Origin: Hymenolepis diminuta | Lineage: Eukaryota > Platyhelminthes > Cestoda > Cyclophyllidea > Hymenolepididae | DNA: 64,000 nt | Direction: 5' to 3' | Assembly (NCBI GenBank): GCA_900708905.1 | Contig: CAADRB010000059.1 | Span: 328,564 to 392,563 of the forward strand | Translations under genes and position numbers: made by a program | Part shown: positions 47,701-62,700 of the stretch, one piece after another | Position numbering within the stretch: the first letter of the stretch is position 1 | Layout of the letters: each line of letters starts with the position of its first letter | The notes under the pieces: generated by a model | The model's input: the letters and a program-made list of their open reading frames with translations, nothing else | The model's database searches: none | Told to the model about the DNA's origin: nothing

Positions 47701-50700
47701 CAAATGGCCAGAACAGAGTGTGCTAACAGCCAACGGAGCAAGTTGTGGCCAACAGTTAACATCTTCCCTCCTTGCAAGGGAGGGGGGAGAGAGACAGAAA
47801 GATGCTTGACGCCCAAAATACTTAATATCATCCTCTCCTTTCTGACACAAACCCCTCCATCTAGTCTTTATTAAGTATCTTATACCAAGACTGGCTTCCA
47901 TTTGGCAAGAAAAGAGGCTATTAATCAGCGGAAATTGATATTTTGTCTGTACAAAAAAGGGGATATTCGCTGACAATAAAGCTTACAATGAAGCCTGCTT
48001 CCAGTATTTTTACCAAGAAAGAACTTAAAGACAAAGACAAATACATATGATGCACATTTCAACGTCCAGATGCGTGGATAGAGTAGAGAAGCACTTTTTC
48101 GACAGAGCTGGGAGGTTTTATCCTTGGTATTCAGGATTTCACGCCTTCTATTCTAAGTTCAAAGAATACATGCTATCACTTTTTAAAGGGTCTACTGAAG
48201 AGGTTCTAACTGAATCTGATGTGAATGTTAGGGAAACCTTCTGATAAAATGTCTTTTCAACCGTTCTTGACTTTTATTGGACTCCAAACAAACGCAAAAA
48301 GGGTAACAAAAGTTGCTTTTGATAATCTTGCTGATTTACAAAGGAATTGCTTTTTCCATAAACATTTGCATACATTTGGAAGCCCTCCATATTAATATTT
48401 CCGCCAGAATTGCCTTCACGGAGGATTCACACTTTTAGAGAAAGGAATTGATGTTGTTGGCACTTTTATTCATGACCTACTCCATCTTCCTTAGCCTTGA
48501 TTTTGGGTAAGCCTTCTTTTAAATTCTTCGTGGAATTTGATGACTCTAGAAGTCTTAGGATAATGGAAGACCTTCCATAACAGCCTAAAGTGGAAGTCTT
48601 TTTCGTCGAAGGTTAACTGTGGAATTTTCCAAAGGAATCCAACGAACTTTTTCTTCCCAGGTGGTGGCTCTGTGAGAGATTAATCCTAGAATCAGCAGTC
48701 TCGCAGTAGTAAGAAGAACATTAAATCCGTCTTTATCAGAATTAAAATCGAAATCAACAGTTAGCAGAAAGCCGAACTATGAAATTCGAGGGACATAGTA
48801 GCCGATAAGCCTAACTGAAACCCTTTCTTAATAGAGGGAAATCAAGAGGTTGGAAGGTACAGGTAAGCTATACTTCACCTTTAAGCAGGATTGTTACGGA
48901 TTCATTCATTTTTGGTGAACTCAAACTTTCTTATTCACTTACGCTCAAGGTCATTAAAGCGAAACAATTTAATTGAGGTGAAATTTTTCCAATCGTTCAC
49001 CTTTTCCTAGAACCATTGGAAAAGGGGAAGTTAAAACAAGACTTTAAACTAAAAGAAATGTTAAATTATCTCCACTAGAAGAAAATGCAAGGAAATTGTA
49101 CCTTCAGGGGGGCCAAGAATTTGTGATTTTTTCAAGGTTAGAAATAATAATCCATGAATTTTGCAAATAAGGAATGAAATTTTTGAGAAGTTACTCCTTT
49201 TGGGTCAAATAATTTTGAAAAAAATATCTTTTATTTTGTCATATGCTTAATGTAATAATTTTAAAAATTATAAAGCTATTAAATGATTCAAACTGATACC
49301 CAACTTTTGTTTTGTTAAAGTCATCTAAAGAGCGCTGCAATTTGTAAAACATTTCAGAATTGAAATTGTACTCCCCTATAAACGCTCCCTCCAGACTATT
49401 CCATTGATATCCTTAACATTAAGGTAGCACTTAGTTCCGTTTCACCCTCCGTTATCAAACTAACTGAAATTGGAACTGTGTTCTGAAGAAATTGCAGGAT
49501 TTTCTTGACGCTCGGAAACGAATGAACCTGAAGAATTATAAAACCTGACTGTAGCGCAAAACACTGCTTTCAGAAATACATGTCGGGCCCCTCAACACTC
49601 CTGTGGATGGTACCTTTTATGCTGAAAATCTGACATGATGCAATTACTGGAAGATCACAGATCTCCACCAAGAAAAAGCAGGATTTTCATTCTACAATAG
49701 AGTGAACATATTGGCGTCCAATGGCAAAGGGCCACCTCTGTTTATTGAAACATTGGAATATGAAAGAGAATTCGAAATTTCAGAAGATAATGAGAAGTTG
49801 TGGGATTATTTTTTTAAATAAAAACAATTTTACTATCATATTTAAGGCGGTCATTGGTATTCAGACCAAAATGAACACTTATTTTCATAAGTTTAAGCAC
49901 TTGAAAGTTGCGATAAAAGCGTCTGACTGAGGATTGTGGTTGGAAACAGTTGTTTTACCGGAACAGTCTGCCAAATTTATATCCGTTTCTTTGAAGGAGT
50001 AAATACTTCCGTAATTCCTAACCAATTTTGCATCGGCGACTTGACCACTTAATTAAATACAAAATTTGTCTGCGAGAAAACAAAAATCGCAATTTTCTGT
50101 TTAAAGCTCCTTTTGGGATTAAATCGTCACCTATAACCCTCACATCTTTCATCCCTGACCATCCAGAACGGGCGTTTGGGAATTAAGTTGGCTCAGTTAG
50201 AGAGTAAAGTGGTGGGTGTCTTTAACCGTGAGTTACTCTTTCGTCGAAGGCAATTTGAGATCTTAAGGGCGCGATGTTTTCTGTGAATATTATCTTTACA
50301 ACCTTGAATCAGATACAAACAGAATTCTGTTTGAGAATTAATAGATTGCTCAAATGTGACCACATGTTGTTAAATAAATTAGGTGTGACCTTCAGCATCG
50401 TAATACCTTACTTTAAACGTTTTCAACCACCTACCGAAAATATCGAGAACGAAGAAATGTACCGTTTTTGGATGGGTTTCACTAGAAATGCGTTCTCCTT
50501 CAAAATTATTTAAGAATGGTCTTCGCTCCACGAGGTGCCAAGTTGATTTTGAGTAAGATAAAGTTTGCTTCAGAAGACATCAGAAAACATTGATTTATGA
50601 CAAAATGACTCTTGAAACCGACATTTAGAAGATGAGAACAATCAAATTGTCACTCCTTTCGTATGCTCCAAATTCGAATAGAAGTATAATTAAATATTTC

Positions 50701-53700
50701 CTTGAATACCCTCGCTCATTTCTTTTATCAGTGGCGTTGTTGATTTCTATTCAATTAATCATTCTTTGTTTGTACTACTTGGTAATATATCTGTGGAAAA
50801 ACGGTGAGAGCGAGAGATAAGTTGTTGGGGGTTAAGGTATACACATATATTTAGTCTGCATTCAGCAACTGATCTTAAAGAGCCAACTGGCGTATGGCAA
50901 CGCAGCAAATACACTCGCTATTTATAGAAGTAGGTCATTACTAACATTCTGGTGTTTTTTTATTATCAGTAACATAAGTTCCAAAAACTGTATAGCAGAC
51001 TTGAGACCCTCGTAGCCACAGCGAACAAGTTAATCTAAGGCGAACGCTCTCGCAGGGTCTGCCTCAGCAAATTCCTCTGGGAAATACCGCGCCCAAGCCA
51101 TAACAAAGAGGGCTTCGAAAGTCTGCCAACTTCTCTTATCTTCAGACTTCTTTTGAGCCACTTGGTTCCAAGGAGATTTAGGAAGAAACCTAACTGAAAT
51201 TCATGCCTGGAGCAAATCAATTAACACGTCAATCTAGACTTTGTTTCAATCGATCTGCCATGGCCAAGGTGCTCACAATATCAACTCCCTTTCCTGCAGT
51301 CTACATCTCAAGAAATTCGAGTAAAATCAGTAAAGTGCAAGATTGTCAGTTGCATGCGAATATCTTCAGTAAAGAAAGCTGTGCTACAGCTCATTCGATA
51401 TGATCACTCTTTCAGAGGTATAACGATCTAGAAGGATTTCAAGTGTTCCCTTCAAGAATGCCTCATAGATTACAAAGAACTGGGGCGCTTAAAACGAGAT
51501 AAATCAGATTTGGATCGGTAATGTTAGTATTAAATTTAATAGACCACTCTTGAAGCACAGCGCATAACCTTCTAAGATGAATGGTGATGAATCACAATTC
51601 TTTACTCAGTGAACCGATTCTTCCAACTCTTTTCACCAAAATAGAGGCGACAGCTCAATTTGTCAGCAGCAAAACACTATCAACTAAGAACAGAATTAAA
51701 TTGATTAAATACCCCTATTACCAAATATAAAGACTGTAAATGAAATGCCATTCGGGGAGACAAGAACGTTTTTCCAATAGGATGTTTTGTACCTGACATT
51801 TAATGGTGTAGCACTGTAGTTCACCTATTGATTAAAACTATTGGTGGAAGAAAAAATCCCTTGTCCACATGCAACCTGAAGGAAATGAACTTTACATTTG
51901 TGGTCACAGAAGATAACAAGATAAAAATAGCCATCGAAGGAGATGAGAGGCGTGAGATTTTATTCACCTCACCAGACGACGTAGAAAAGCAGTTTTGGAA
52001 GTAAAATTTCAAGCTGAAAACAACTTCGACAAGCTGAAATGGGAGTTAACAAACATTACATTTAATCTTACCTCATATTACGAACTAGTGTGCCTTGCTG
52101 ACATCCTCGGTATTTTCAAAATAGATTAATTCTGCATTCATCATGTGGTTATGCCAACTAAAACCGTTTAGTCGGAAATGACAGTGGAAGGCAGCCATAC
52201 GCAAGTCGAAGGAAAAGTAATTCATCAAGTGGTCAGACCTTGAGGTTATAAAAGGCAATCGAAAATTAAAATAATTGTTTGTGTGTGCCGATCGCACAAT
52301 GGTCAATGAGCATTTTCTCCTGATCAGAGGTCACGAAATCAATTATTTTCGATAAGGATGACCGACAGCACTGGCTAACATGACGAGTTGCATAAATAAT
52401 GAGAGTTTCTCATCAGAGTAACTTCAAAATGCATTATATATTCGATTTAAGTGCCGATTATACAACTTATTGTGGATGTGGGAAAAGTTGGGTCATTTAT
52501 TTTTAATCAAACCTACAGTAATTTATCCAGAGGGCAAATGATTAGTGTTACGGGGCAGAGTTTAGAAAACGGGGAAAAAAGTTGCCAGTTTCTCAAGTTT
52601 TTCCAGAATTTATGGAAATCGTCTATCCGTCAACTTTAAAAATGACGCGCTCTTCTTTGAATTTTTTCAAATTTTCGGTCTTCATACGCCAGTGACTACT
52701 AAATAATTTTCATTTGGATCTGATGGACTCTGCTATACTAAGATTATTCGGTTTTCGCGCCCTATGGAGGAGGAAGACGCTCTAATCAATCAGTATGCAT
52801 TCGACAATGTGGACAAGAAATCGTCAAGTAATCCAGAGGATAATCGATTTTCTGAACACGAAGGGATGAAGTAGCTATAACTTAATTATTATATGAATCC
52901 AAATTCAAAAAATAACAAATCAAGTGAAACTCTCCCAAACTCCGCCTAAATTCGCTACGCTTTTTAATTCTCCCTTCCTATTCCATGTTTAATTTAACTG
53001 CTATCCAATTTCGGTTGCTTCCTCACCATGAAAAATCGCAGATTTTTAATTTAATAGTGGGGAAAGGGGATTGGCAAACATCATTAAATTCCACTGAACT
53101 GAGGTAGAATGTGTAAGTAAGCGGGTATTAAATTTTGCCTCTCCTTAAATTTATTGCAAAATAAACATTTCAAAAATGGAATTGGGATTAAAAATGTGAA
53201 CAAAAATTAAATATTTATCTACTAAAATCAATAATATAATTTAAATAAACAACAGATTTAGTATAATTGAAAGATTTATTATGAAATGAGTAAAATTATT
53301 AATGTTCAGTAAATGTAATTAGCATCTTCATGGATTGTGGGTTGGTAAAAGTAAAATGTCAATGAAATACAAAAAGATTTGAAAATTTAGAGCCTCTCGG
53401 AGGCAAAATAGATGTTTGCCGGTGATTAGAAAAAATAAAAAGAGTTGTAAATGAGGGGAAGTAGAAAATTCCTGTGGCAGATGACGCATCAGTCACATTC
53501 ATACCACGCGCGCAAAAATGCGCACCTTTGCGAGTGTCGCAGCCAATAGGATTTCAGCTGGATGATCGATTTCCCGCTTTTCCACCCAAACCTCTGCACA
53601 CATGCACGTAAACGAACGCTTACACACTCGTCGCGTCAGGGTCTGTACATAATCCACAATAACCTGTCTTCTTTCCACCTTGAAAATTTCAGACCATGGA

Positions 53701-56700
53701 TTATCGTGGCAATTCCACCGCTGCTATAAATAACAGTACTGGAAATGGAGGTGCACTCAACGACTACCTATCCGGTTCCATCTCTGTTATAACTAGCCCA
53801 ACGGGGGGTCGGGGATCAACACGATATGTGGGACAATCCAGTCCTTCTTCAGTGATTGAGGAGCTGCAAAATCGTTTCCAGAGCACATCCCGGTCGAGAG
53901 AAAAGCGACCAATTTTGAAGAATGCTCCGGTGAATCAGGACTATTCTTCGCCGGTGTATCATCGAAGAACCGCTACTGCAGTTTCAACATCAACAACTTC
54001 GTTGTCTTCAAAACCCCATCATCAATCTGAATTAATGCTTCCAACGACTTCCTCAACAGAAATGATTTTCGAACCACCAACAAGAGCAATAAATACTGCC
54101 TCGACTGTAAGAATGGACCCTAATGGAACAATGAGAGCAGGAGGTAAAATATGAACCCAAATTACTTCTGGTTAATTAAATTACCTCGTATAAAAACAGA
54201 CACCTGGTTAGGATAAGAAGTTAATTGCAAATAAAACTGAAGGGATACAAACTTACCTACATTTTAATATATTGCAGATCCACATTCTCAAATTAAGTAC
54301 TTGACCTTGATCTTCCGTACGATGAGTATATGACTGTTATTTTAACAGACAAGTTTATATTATTAAAAAATTCAGAAATTCAGTTTGATAGACAACTATC
54401 CCAGCTCAACCGATCCCCTGTTTTGAGAGTAAAACCTCTGACATGTGTGCCTGGTTTAGTTGTGAGCTAAAAACCAAAATTTTTAAGCATTTTAAATTAT
54501 AAATAACTTATTTGACTTTGTTTGAAATAATTCACGGTTATGATCTAGTATTTTTTGAACTATTTGCGGTTACACAGGGGGAGTCAATACACTGTAGCGA
54601 CATTCTTCCGAATTCCAGATTTTGCGTTAGAATTTACCACGTAACAATCAAAATCTATTTATTTTTTTGTGAAAAATTGAAATTTTTGTTTTATTAAATA
54701 AATAACTCTGAGCTCTGAGGGAGTTAGAAGACTAAAATTGCGTACTTATCGTGAGGTAACTTACTTGAATATTCGTGAAAATCACATACTGACCTTTGGG
54801 CTGAATTGAATATAAACAACTTTGTCCACGCAATTGGTTTAAGTTGGGACGCTCTGGCATTTTGCTTTACCCCTCTTGTATAACAATATCAAGTTTCAAT
54901 ATTTATGCATATTATTTAACGTAAAAACCGAGAATTTAACCTAATATTCTCCGTTTTGTACATATTCAAGCGAAAACATAATCCCACTGGGGGCTACTTC
55001 AGTAGCTACTTAGAATACGTAGGTGAAGAAAATATTCCATTGTCAAAAGTGTAAATTTTTTACTCAAATCATGAAGGCTGTGTGTATGCGAGTCACTTGG
55101 CAAGGACGCGAGTGGGATATGAGCGTGAGGGTACCTTTCAATTAAATGGGACAGTTATAGAAAAGGAGAATCGATGGACTCGTCTTGACATTACAGACAG
55201 GGGTTTGGGTCATAGAGACATCACTGCGGCTTCGTGGACGAAAAATCGAAGCATTTTCTTGGGAAATGTGGCTGAAGAATAATCCTTCAATTTGCCTTCT
55301 GCTATGCTCGTTGAATGAATCGAATTACAACGAGAATCGAAACCAGTAATTTTAAACTGTTCCCATCTTTTCATGAAAGACTTTTCTTCAACTGAAACTG
55401 ATCATAATTTAATGAATTCATCATTCTTTCTCTAAAAAGGTCCAAGTTTCCGGCGATTACAAACCCTCTACGGCACCTCGAATATCAATCAGAAACGCTA
55501 CCCCTCTGACAACGCACTAGACATGACCTATATGGAGGAAAAATCCCAGGTCAGTATCACCGCACTTCACAGTATATATCATGAAAAGAAATATTTGAAT
55601 GAATTCTTGCTACATTTCCGATTCACTAAGGTGTACTTGAAATAAGAATGTTATTTTAGCTTTTAATGAACTTAAATTTCAAAACTTTCATTATTTTTTA
55701 TTACGGAACGCATCTTTGAATTTATTTTAACTTACAACCATTAGAATTTAATATTCTAGCGAAGTATTCGGTGAGATGGTGGAAGTTTTGAATCAGATTA
55801 ATTTTAAAACACTGAAGGCATGTATGGTCTTGACGATACTTCAAGACTTTATTTCAGAAGTTCATCTTCTGTTTTTAGACATTTTAAATGAAGTTTCAAA
55901 GTGGAGGGTGGAGGGGGGGAACCAGAGTTAAACCAATCAAATGTATGTAATCATTCGCAAAAAAGCAATGCTTTTACAATATCGCAGAGAGTACCTCCCA
56001 CTATCATGGCAATCCACGACGATGTCATTCATCAAATTTATGAATGTTTCAAGTCTTCCAAAATCGAGAACTTCTAAACCGCCACGAATGCCTAAAATTA
56101 GTGTTAAGTTATTCTGCCTTGGGAAACTTTTGAAAGTGATGCGCGATTTAGGAGGAAAATTTGTCAAAATTTCAGAAGAAGTGAAAAATAAACGCATGCA
56201 TAATTTAAGTCGAGCCAAGTCGTAAACGAAATCTCGAATTACAGAAGGTCAACCTTTCAACCCCACCCCAAAAAGTGTCGCATTAAAGCCGTACCTTCGA
56301 TTAGCTGAATAATATAATGTATACTATAAATCGAGCGCCCTATAAATATGCGCAAGTTTATTACCATATTAAGAAATCATGAAATTCCACCTTTGAGGGA
56401 GATTTCGTTAGTATTTTTAACTCGAAATTGTAATTAGATCAAGTGATTTTGACATTGCAATGTCATCCTTCTTCGTATACTGTATAATATTATAAGAGGG
56501 CATTATTTATACAGTAGACTCCTGGCGATAAACCTCCTATCATTGTTAGAAAAAGAACAAATGGTGCACAGGACACATTGTCTGAAAGAGAAGGCAACAA
56601 AAAGATAGTGACCATCGAGAGTGCGCGAAAACACCTGGCCAATCAGGTTGTTAGCAGGTGGGTGATAGGTGAGTGGATTGCATACGTCGGTGGGAAATCA

Positions 56701-59700
56701 TTTACTTTGGTGGCGACTGGGAGGTGCAATTTGCACAGAAGGAGAACAGGATTTCTATTTACTAAATATTACACGTAGGTTCATCTTAATGCCCCTCATG
56801 ACAGTGATCAATGCCTGTGTCAATTAAGTCGCAAAAAATTCTTTCTCTTTCGTCTAGAGGAACTTTTAACGTCCCTTTAAATGCTACTCAAGTCTACTGC
56901 ATATCAAAATAACTATACTTTAAAATACATTTCTTGTTATATTATTTTATTCTGAATACTAAAAATATCAATTTCGGACATTTATTTATTTTAAATGTTC
57001 GTGTCTTCATGAACCGCGGAGGTGAAATCTGTTTTTATATGAACCGCCTCAATTTTTATTAAATTTTGTTTGACTTTGCGTTTATAAATAACCGAATTTG
57101 AACTTTCAATCTTGTTTTGTCCGTGGGAAATAAGAGAGGAAAATTTCCTAGACATCCACTTTTGGTGATTATTGGTTAAGTTATTTAGTAGAACACCGCA
57201 GTAGGCGCTCTTCAATTTCATTTTATTTATTTATTTGTTAGTCTGATCAGTGTATTGATTTGATTGATTGACTTGATGCTGATTAGACTGCACCTGATTT
57301 GTCAGTTTTGAATAAACGCTCTGAGTTTCTTTATTTCAAAAATAAATAAACAATTTTCAGAATGTTTTTGAATTTTATATAATTAATAATAAATAAGGTA
57401 TTTTTAGTGTCCAGAAATTGGCATCCTTTTGTTAAATTATGTTTTTTTAAGTCTAGTTGAAAGTTGTTGGATTAAATTTTTATTGCGATTTAAAACTTGC
57501 TGCATATTATTCAAAGATATATTTTGCTTTATTTTTAATGTCTTATTTATTTTTTTAGAATTTACCTAGTTTGTACTTTTACTTATTATTTGTTTACTTT
57601 AAAATATTACTGTAATGATATTTGAGCAGTCGACCATAACCATTTAACACTTTAAACCCAATTAAATACACATATTTCTTCGTTCTCTTAATGGAAGCCT
57701 TAAAAATTGATAACAGGATGCTGCTTAATTTGTGACCTTCCCTTAAATAGTACCATATTCCTCTCTAGCAACCAAGTTCTTTGATGCCCCAATTCTATGT
57801 ATCCGGTCGAAAGGCAGGAACAGTGAAAATTGCTGTGCGAAGTCGAAGTGAACAGACGAGTCCCACTAATGGACCGGCAAGTCCCCGACAGGTCTTTAGA
57901 GTAGCGGCGGGAGGAGGCGGAGGTACAGCATATGATGATAGCGTGCGCTCACAACAAGTAATTCTTCCTCAAAGCGCCCCGCAGAAAAATAATACATCCT
58001 CGTCTGTAGATGGTCCGCAGGTTAGTTCGTGGCTTTTACGAAAATATCCGATTCCTAATTTTTGTGAAGTTTATTTAAGAAAAACTGAACCCATAAAGCT
58101 ACATATGGACACGGAAAGTATATTAACTCCATAATATTTACTGAAGGTAAATTTTCAAGGTGTTTAAAGTTTAGAAACGCACAATTTGACTATTTTGACA
58201 TATTTAAGGACCTTAGGTTCTGTCTAAGATATTCAAATGTGACTGGAAATATCATTCCGCCGTCTTTGTTGTCAGAAGGAAAACAGTCATTCAAATAGTA
58301 TGATTAAGCATTAAAATTAACTAAACTATCTGGAAGCACTGATCAGCAGTAGCTAAACTGAGGAGTCTAAGAAAATCCTGAGGAGCTGAACAGAAGTGGT
58401 AAATTATCAATCAAGAAAACAGCGTACAATTTAATTTCTACAACCTGTTAAAGTAAGATTTTTCTGATGCTTCCACTTCATATGTAATTTCAAATTTCTT
58501 AGTCTTTCGTTCCCTTCACCACTGCCTTTTCAGAAATTTTAGCTGTTAAGAGGTTCACATACTCTTCTACGATGAAATGGTGTAAGATTTTTTTACCTCA
58601 CCTCTTACCGAATGCGAAATATTTGCTATCACAGCTGCAGGAAATTCACCTTGAGAGAACACAGCTTGCTGAGCTCTGCTATCTTGGCTTTTCTATGCTA
58701 ACACCGTAAACTACGGAATATCACGTAAAATCATTAAGCCCTCACTACTATTAGACGAAAAATGAACTGAAGTGGTAGGACATTGGTCGTCGTCAGGGCA
58801 CAAATCGTGAAATTTGAATTTTGAAATGTGAGCCAACCATTCAGTAAATATTGTACAACTCAAATCAGCAAGTCACGTGAGGTAAGACTCTGTGATACCT
58901 CGACCTTGCTGTCAGCTCCCTTTTGACCCCCCCCTCTTCCACCACCCTTAATCATTCATTGGAGATACGTTAACTGATTTCACCTCCTCCCCCAATTTAA
59001 GGTTGAGACTTTTTTGTATTATTGTGGGTAATATTAGTAATATCGTGACTGCATATCTTGCAGACGTTTTCAAATATCTCAAATAAGTGGCCAATTTGAA
59101 GTTGGTAAATGGTCGATTTCATGTCAAGGAATTTCTTATTCCTAATGAATCATTCTTTAATACTGAGCAGTGTATATTTCATTCAATAAGTTAAACCACG
59201 CTATTTCAAGTAGAAGTTGTCAAGTTTCCACTTGTCGTCGTTCAGCGCTTTTAACAATGCAATATTTTTGAGGAAATTTTTTATTCCTTTGTCAGGTCGG
59301 ACTTTTTGGTCAACTCTTTTTACTATAAAGAAAACTGGTATTTCATGCAAAATTGTTTTCATATTACTTAAATAACTGCTAATTTGATTGGTCATCTACG
59401 ATTTAGCTCTAATCTTTTGCCTGAAAGGATTGTTTTACGATCCGCAAGCCGACATCCCACTTGGGAGGAGGAAAAATACAAGTTCTCGTTGCTATAGCGA
59501 AAACCTTTAGCACAGCTTGAAGTATGTAGCCTACGGCGTTGTTTATATTAATTCACTTTAATTATTTAAGGGTCAATCTTTATTTCTATATTAACGGGAA
59601 ACATGAAATAAAATATTTTATAACTGCTCGTGACACCTCCTCTTTTAAGCCGCTCCTTCCTTGTAGAACTTCTTTGAGTTTGGTTGAAGTCCTTCTGTTG

Positions 59701-62700
59701 GTTCAGCATTCCTTCCTGGTTATTTAATCCTTTTCAGGATCGTACTTGAGTGATTTATGCAGCATTGGTCATCTCCCTCCACCAAGTCATGGATGAGTAG
59801 CTCTCTAGAAGCTCCCGATTAAGGCTTCCAGCTCCTTTCCCTTTTCGTAGGACTTGTCCTTTTGCTCTCTTTTGGTTTGAAGCGTTTGCTTCGAATATTC
59901 TGAGAGAAGCACTGGATTCGTCTTTGGTTTTGAAGGAAGATTTTCATTCTCTGTCTTTCTGACAGCGTTTGTTTTCGATACTGCTTTCGATTCAATAAAT
60001 ACCGCAGAGACTAACTTTGGATACTACCTCCTTTTCTTCCCCTTCCTTCTGCCCGTTTTGTAACATTTTTATGAAAATTCCTTTGTGGATTTTCATGCCG
60101 CTTCATATTCTTCATCGAGGTGGCCATTGATTCTGTCACCTAACTGAGCAGTGATCTAACTTTCATGATGACCTTCTTCTTTCTGATTCCTGATTTAGAT
60201 CAGCCCATTGTTTCCCCACGTTTTCGTTGAACGGCAGTTGCAAATATGAAATTTGTATGGGCAAAGGTGGGCAAAGTGGAAAACGTTGGAATTTTGCTGA
60301 GCAACATTTCAGAACACCGTTTTCCTAGAAATTCCTTCACAAACGATCTACTCACAGAACAGTTTTCACAAAATTTCTGTTGTCTATGTTTATGCATTCT
60401 TTAAGAATATTCTCTATTATGATTTTAAAACTTGCTTCGATCATTCTGAGAAGCTGGCAGCAGACATAAATTTGAAAAAATTCCCGAAGATCACCCAAAA
60501 ACACTACACATTTCCTTCTTAGTGGCGGAAAAATCACAGACTTCAAAAACAGTCGAACATCCAGTCTTCGTCATGCTCTTTAGTGAAAAAAAAGAACATT
60601 AAAACACTTTCGAAGTTGAGAAAATAAATCAGGGAGAAAGAGAGAGAAATTGACATTTGAAATATTTATAGAATGAATGAAACCTTTGAGCCTTTCATTC
60701 TCATCCGTTCGTGACCTCCGTAACGGCAGTCTAACTTTTTGATAATCTGGAATATTGGTAAGATCGTCTCGGAAAATATCTTCACACTTTACGAACCAAT
60801 TAGCAGAAGTATGATCTGCTCCTGAGTCATTAGTGAAATCCATGAAATAATAGAACCAGAGAGTCCGCAGGTGGTTTAGGCAAGAAAACATCCTATGTTT
60901 CAGTTTTCACGCTCATACATTCAGAAAACCGCTCCTGCAGCATCATAAGATTTTCCGGGTGTTTTTCAGCGTTAGACTTCCTGCCGTCTCTTCAGAAAAA
61001 GTCTACTCTTCTTCAAGATAAGCTCGAATTCATTTCTGTAAATATTCGAATTTTGAGTTCTTCTTAACCGATCATCGTGAACTTTTCAAATCTACAAGCC
61101 GAAATCTCAGCCAGTTAGCAAAGGAAGGCACAAGTGACGCAATGAATGAATTTTGCATAATTTTTTAAAGAATAATGATTAAATAATTACCAAGTTTTAT
61201 TTCCGTTTGGAAGACCATTGAGTCAGGAATCTTCATCCATCCAACCACGCGTGTCCTTTTGCTCGAAATTTTGTCTGATAACTCTGAAACGCAAGAAATC
61301 GACTTAGGAGAAGAAAAGGTTGAATAAAATAGACTCAATTAAAATAATATTAACAGATGCTCTTTTTCTTCACCAAAATCGAATGAATACAGAGTGAGGA
61401 CGATGAAAACCAGGCTTTGCCCTCTGTGCGTGAGATCATTCGGCAGGTGGAAGAAATGACATTGAAGAATAACAACTCGGCTCATAACAGCAATACCTCG
61501 CTGGATCACAGTCACTCCGGTGGATCCATAATGCACATCTCGAGGTCACTCTCGCGACCGGTGAACGCCGAAGTGCCTAGTAGAGGAGCGAACAGTCGAT
61601 CCCTCTCTGCTTCCTCCGCGCAAATCAATGGAGGGACTATGGGGAGGACGCACAATCAGAATGGAACCTATTATGCCACCAGCTCGAACTCCAGTGATTA
61701 TGACTCACATACTGTTGGAAGAGGGGTAAGCAAACTGAAAAATGACTTATTCACATCAAAAATGGTCTGAATTATCTTGACGCATTCTTTTTAAAAAATT
61801 TTGTTTTTAAAGAATCAAAATATGCTATTAATTTTAGATTTTAGTAAATACTACTAATTTACTGACTTTGCAGTAAGTTAACATATTTACGATATACACG
61901 TAAATTTGATACATTTGGAATTTAGTTGAATTGTTTCAGGGTGCTTTTTAACCTCCAAAAGAAGCATAAGAAGAATGCCCTGTGAGACACGATGCTATTT
62001 TATAAGGCTCTTTACAGAAATGTGTGTATTAAAACAAACACATTAATTAATTTTCTTTCCATTTTTCCTTACTTGTTGAAACTTCTGAAAGGGAACATTT
62101 GCGCAGAACAGACGCGAATCTCTTGGAGTGCTTTGAAATGAAATTACTAGACTTATACACTTCCAAAATGTGCTAATCGACTCTATCCGAAAATTTCAAT
62201 ATTATTTTAAATATTTCTTCACCTTTTTGTAGTATGCTACAACGCGACGAGGAGATTTCGATTCAGACAACCGAAGAAGCGCCGGACAATCTGTAAGACC
62301 GTCTTTTACTGCACCTCTAACTTTATCGAGCATTGGCATCTCCTGCATGTTCTTTTCGCATTTCAAGCATGTCTTTTGAAAGTGGATGAGTCAAAGATGG
62401 AGAATGTTGATAGTTATAAGAAGGGCTAGCGCAAAGCAGCACGTAAAAGCAGAGAAGAGTAAAATCTAACAGAAAAAGATTAATACATGTTGGGTGTGTT
62501 AAAAATGATTTCTGTGTTCTCATTTGTGTACGCACGCAGGCTGCTCATGTTGCACGGAAAGGAGATATGATAGCCAACCTTCCTCAGGACTATCAGAAGG
62601 TAAGCCAGCATGTTCTCTATTCCTCCTACCTCTTCCCTGTAGCTACATCGACCCTCTCATACTTTGTTACTGAATGACCCACCTAGGTGGCATCGAATTT

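Larger units (their letters stand above)
45993..53692 (+). other. Gene C intron 5 (7.7 kb)
   Basis: The longest intron of gene C. It carries a coding-like remnant near 51790-52875 and a promoter-like block at 53475-53650. Minus-strand open frames at 47574-47976 lie in slightly GC-richer DNA but show no recognisable domain. Confidence 0.5.

Noticed and set aside
47574..47976. Overlapping minus-strand frames as a gene nested in gene C intron 5
   Set aside because: Two overlapping frames with no splice structure or recognisable domain.
55937..56225. Overlapping 93- and 94-codon open frames on both strands
   Set aside because: Mirror-image open frames are a typical chance effect; neither shows a domain or splice context.
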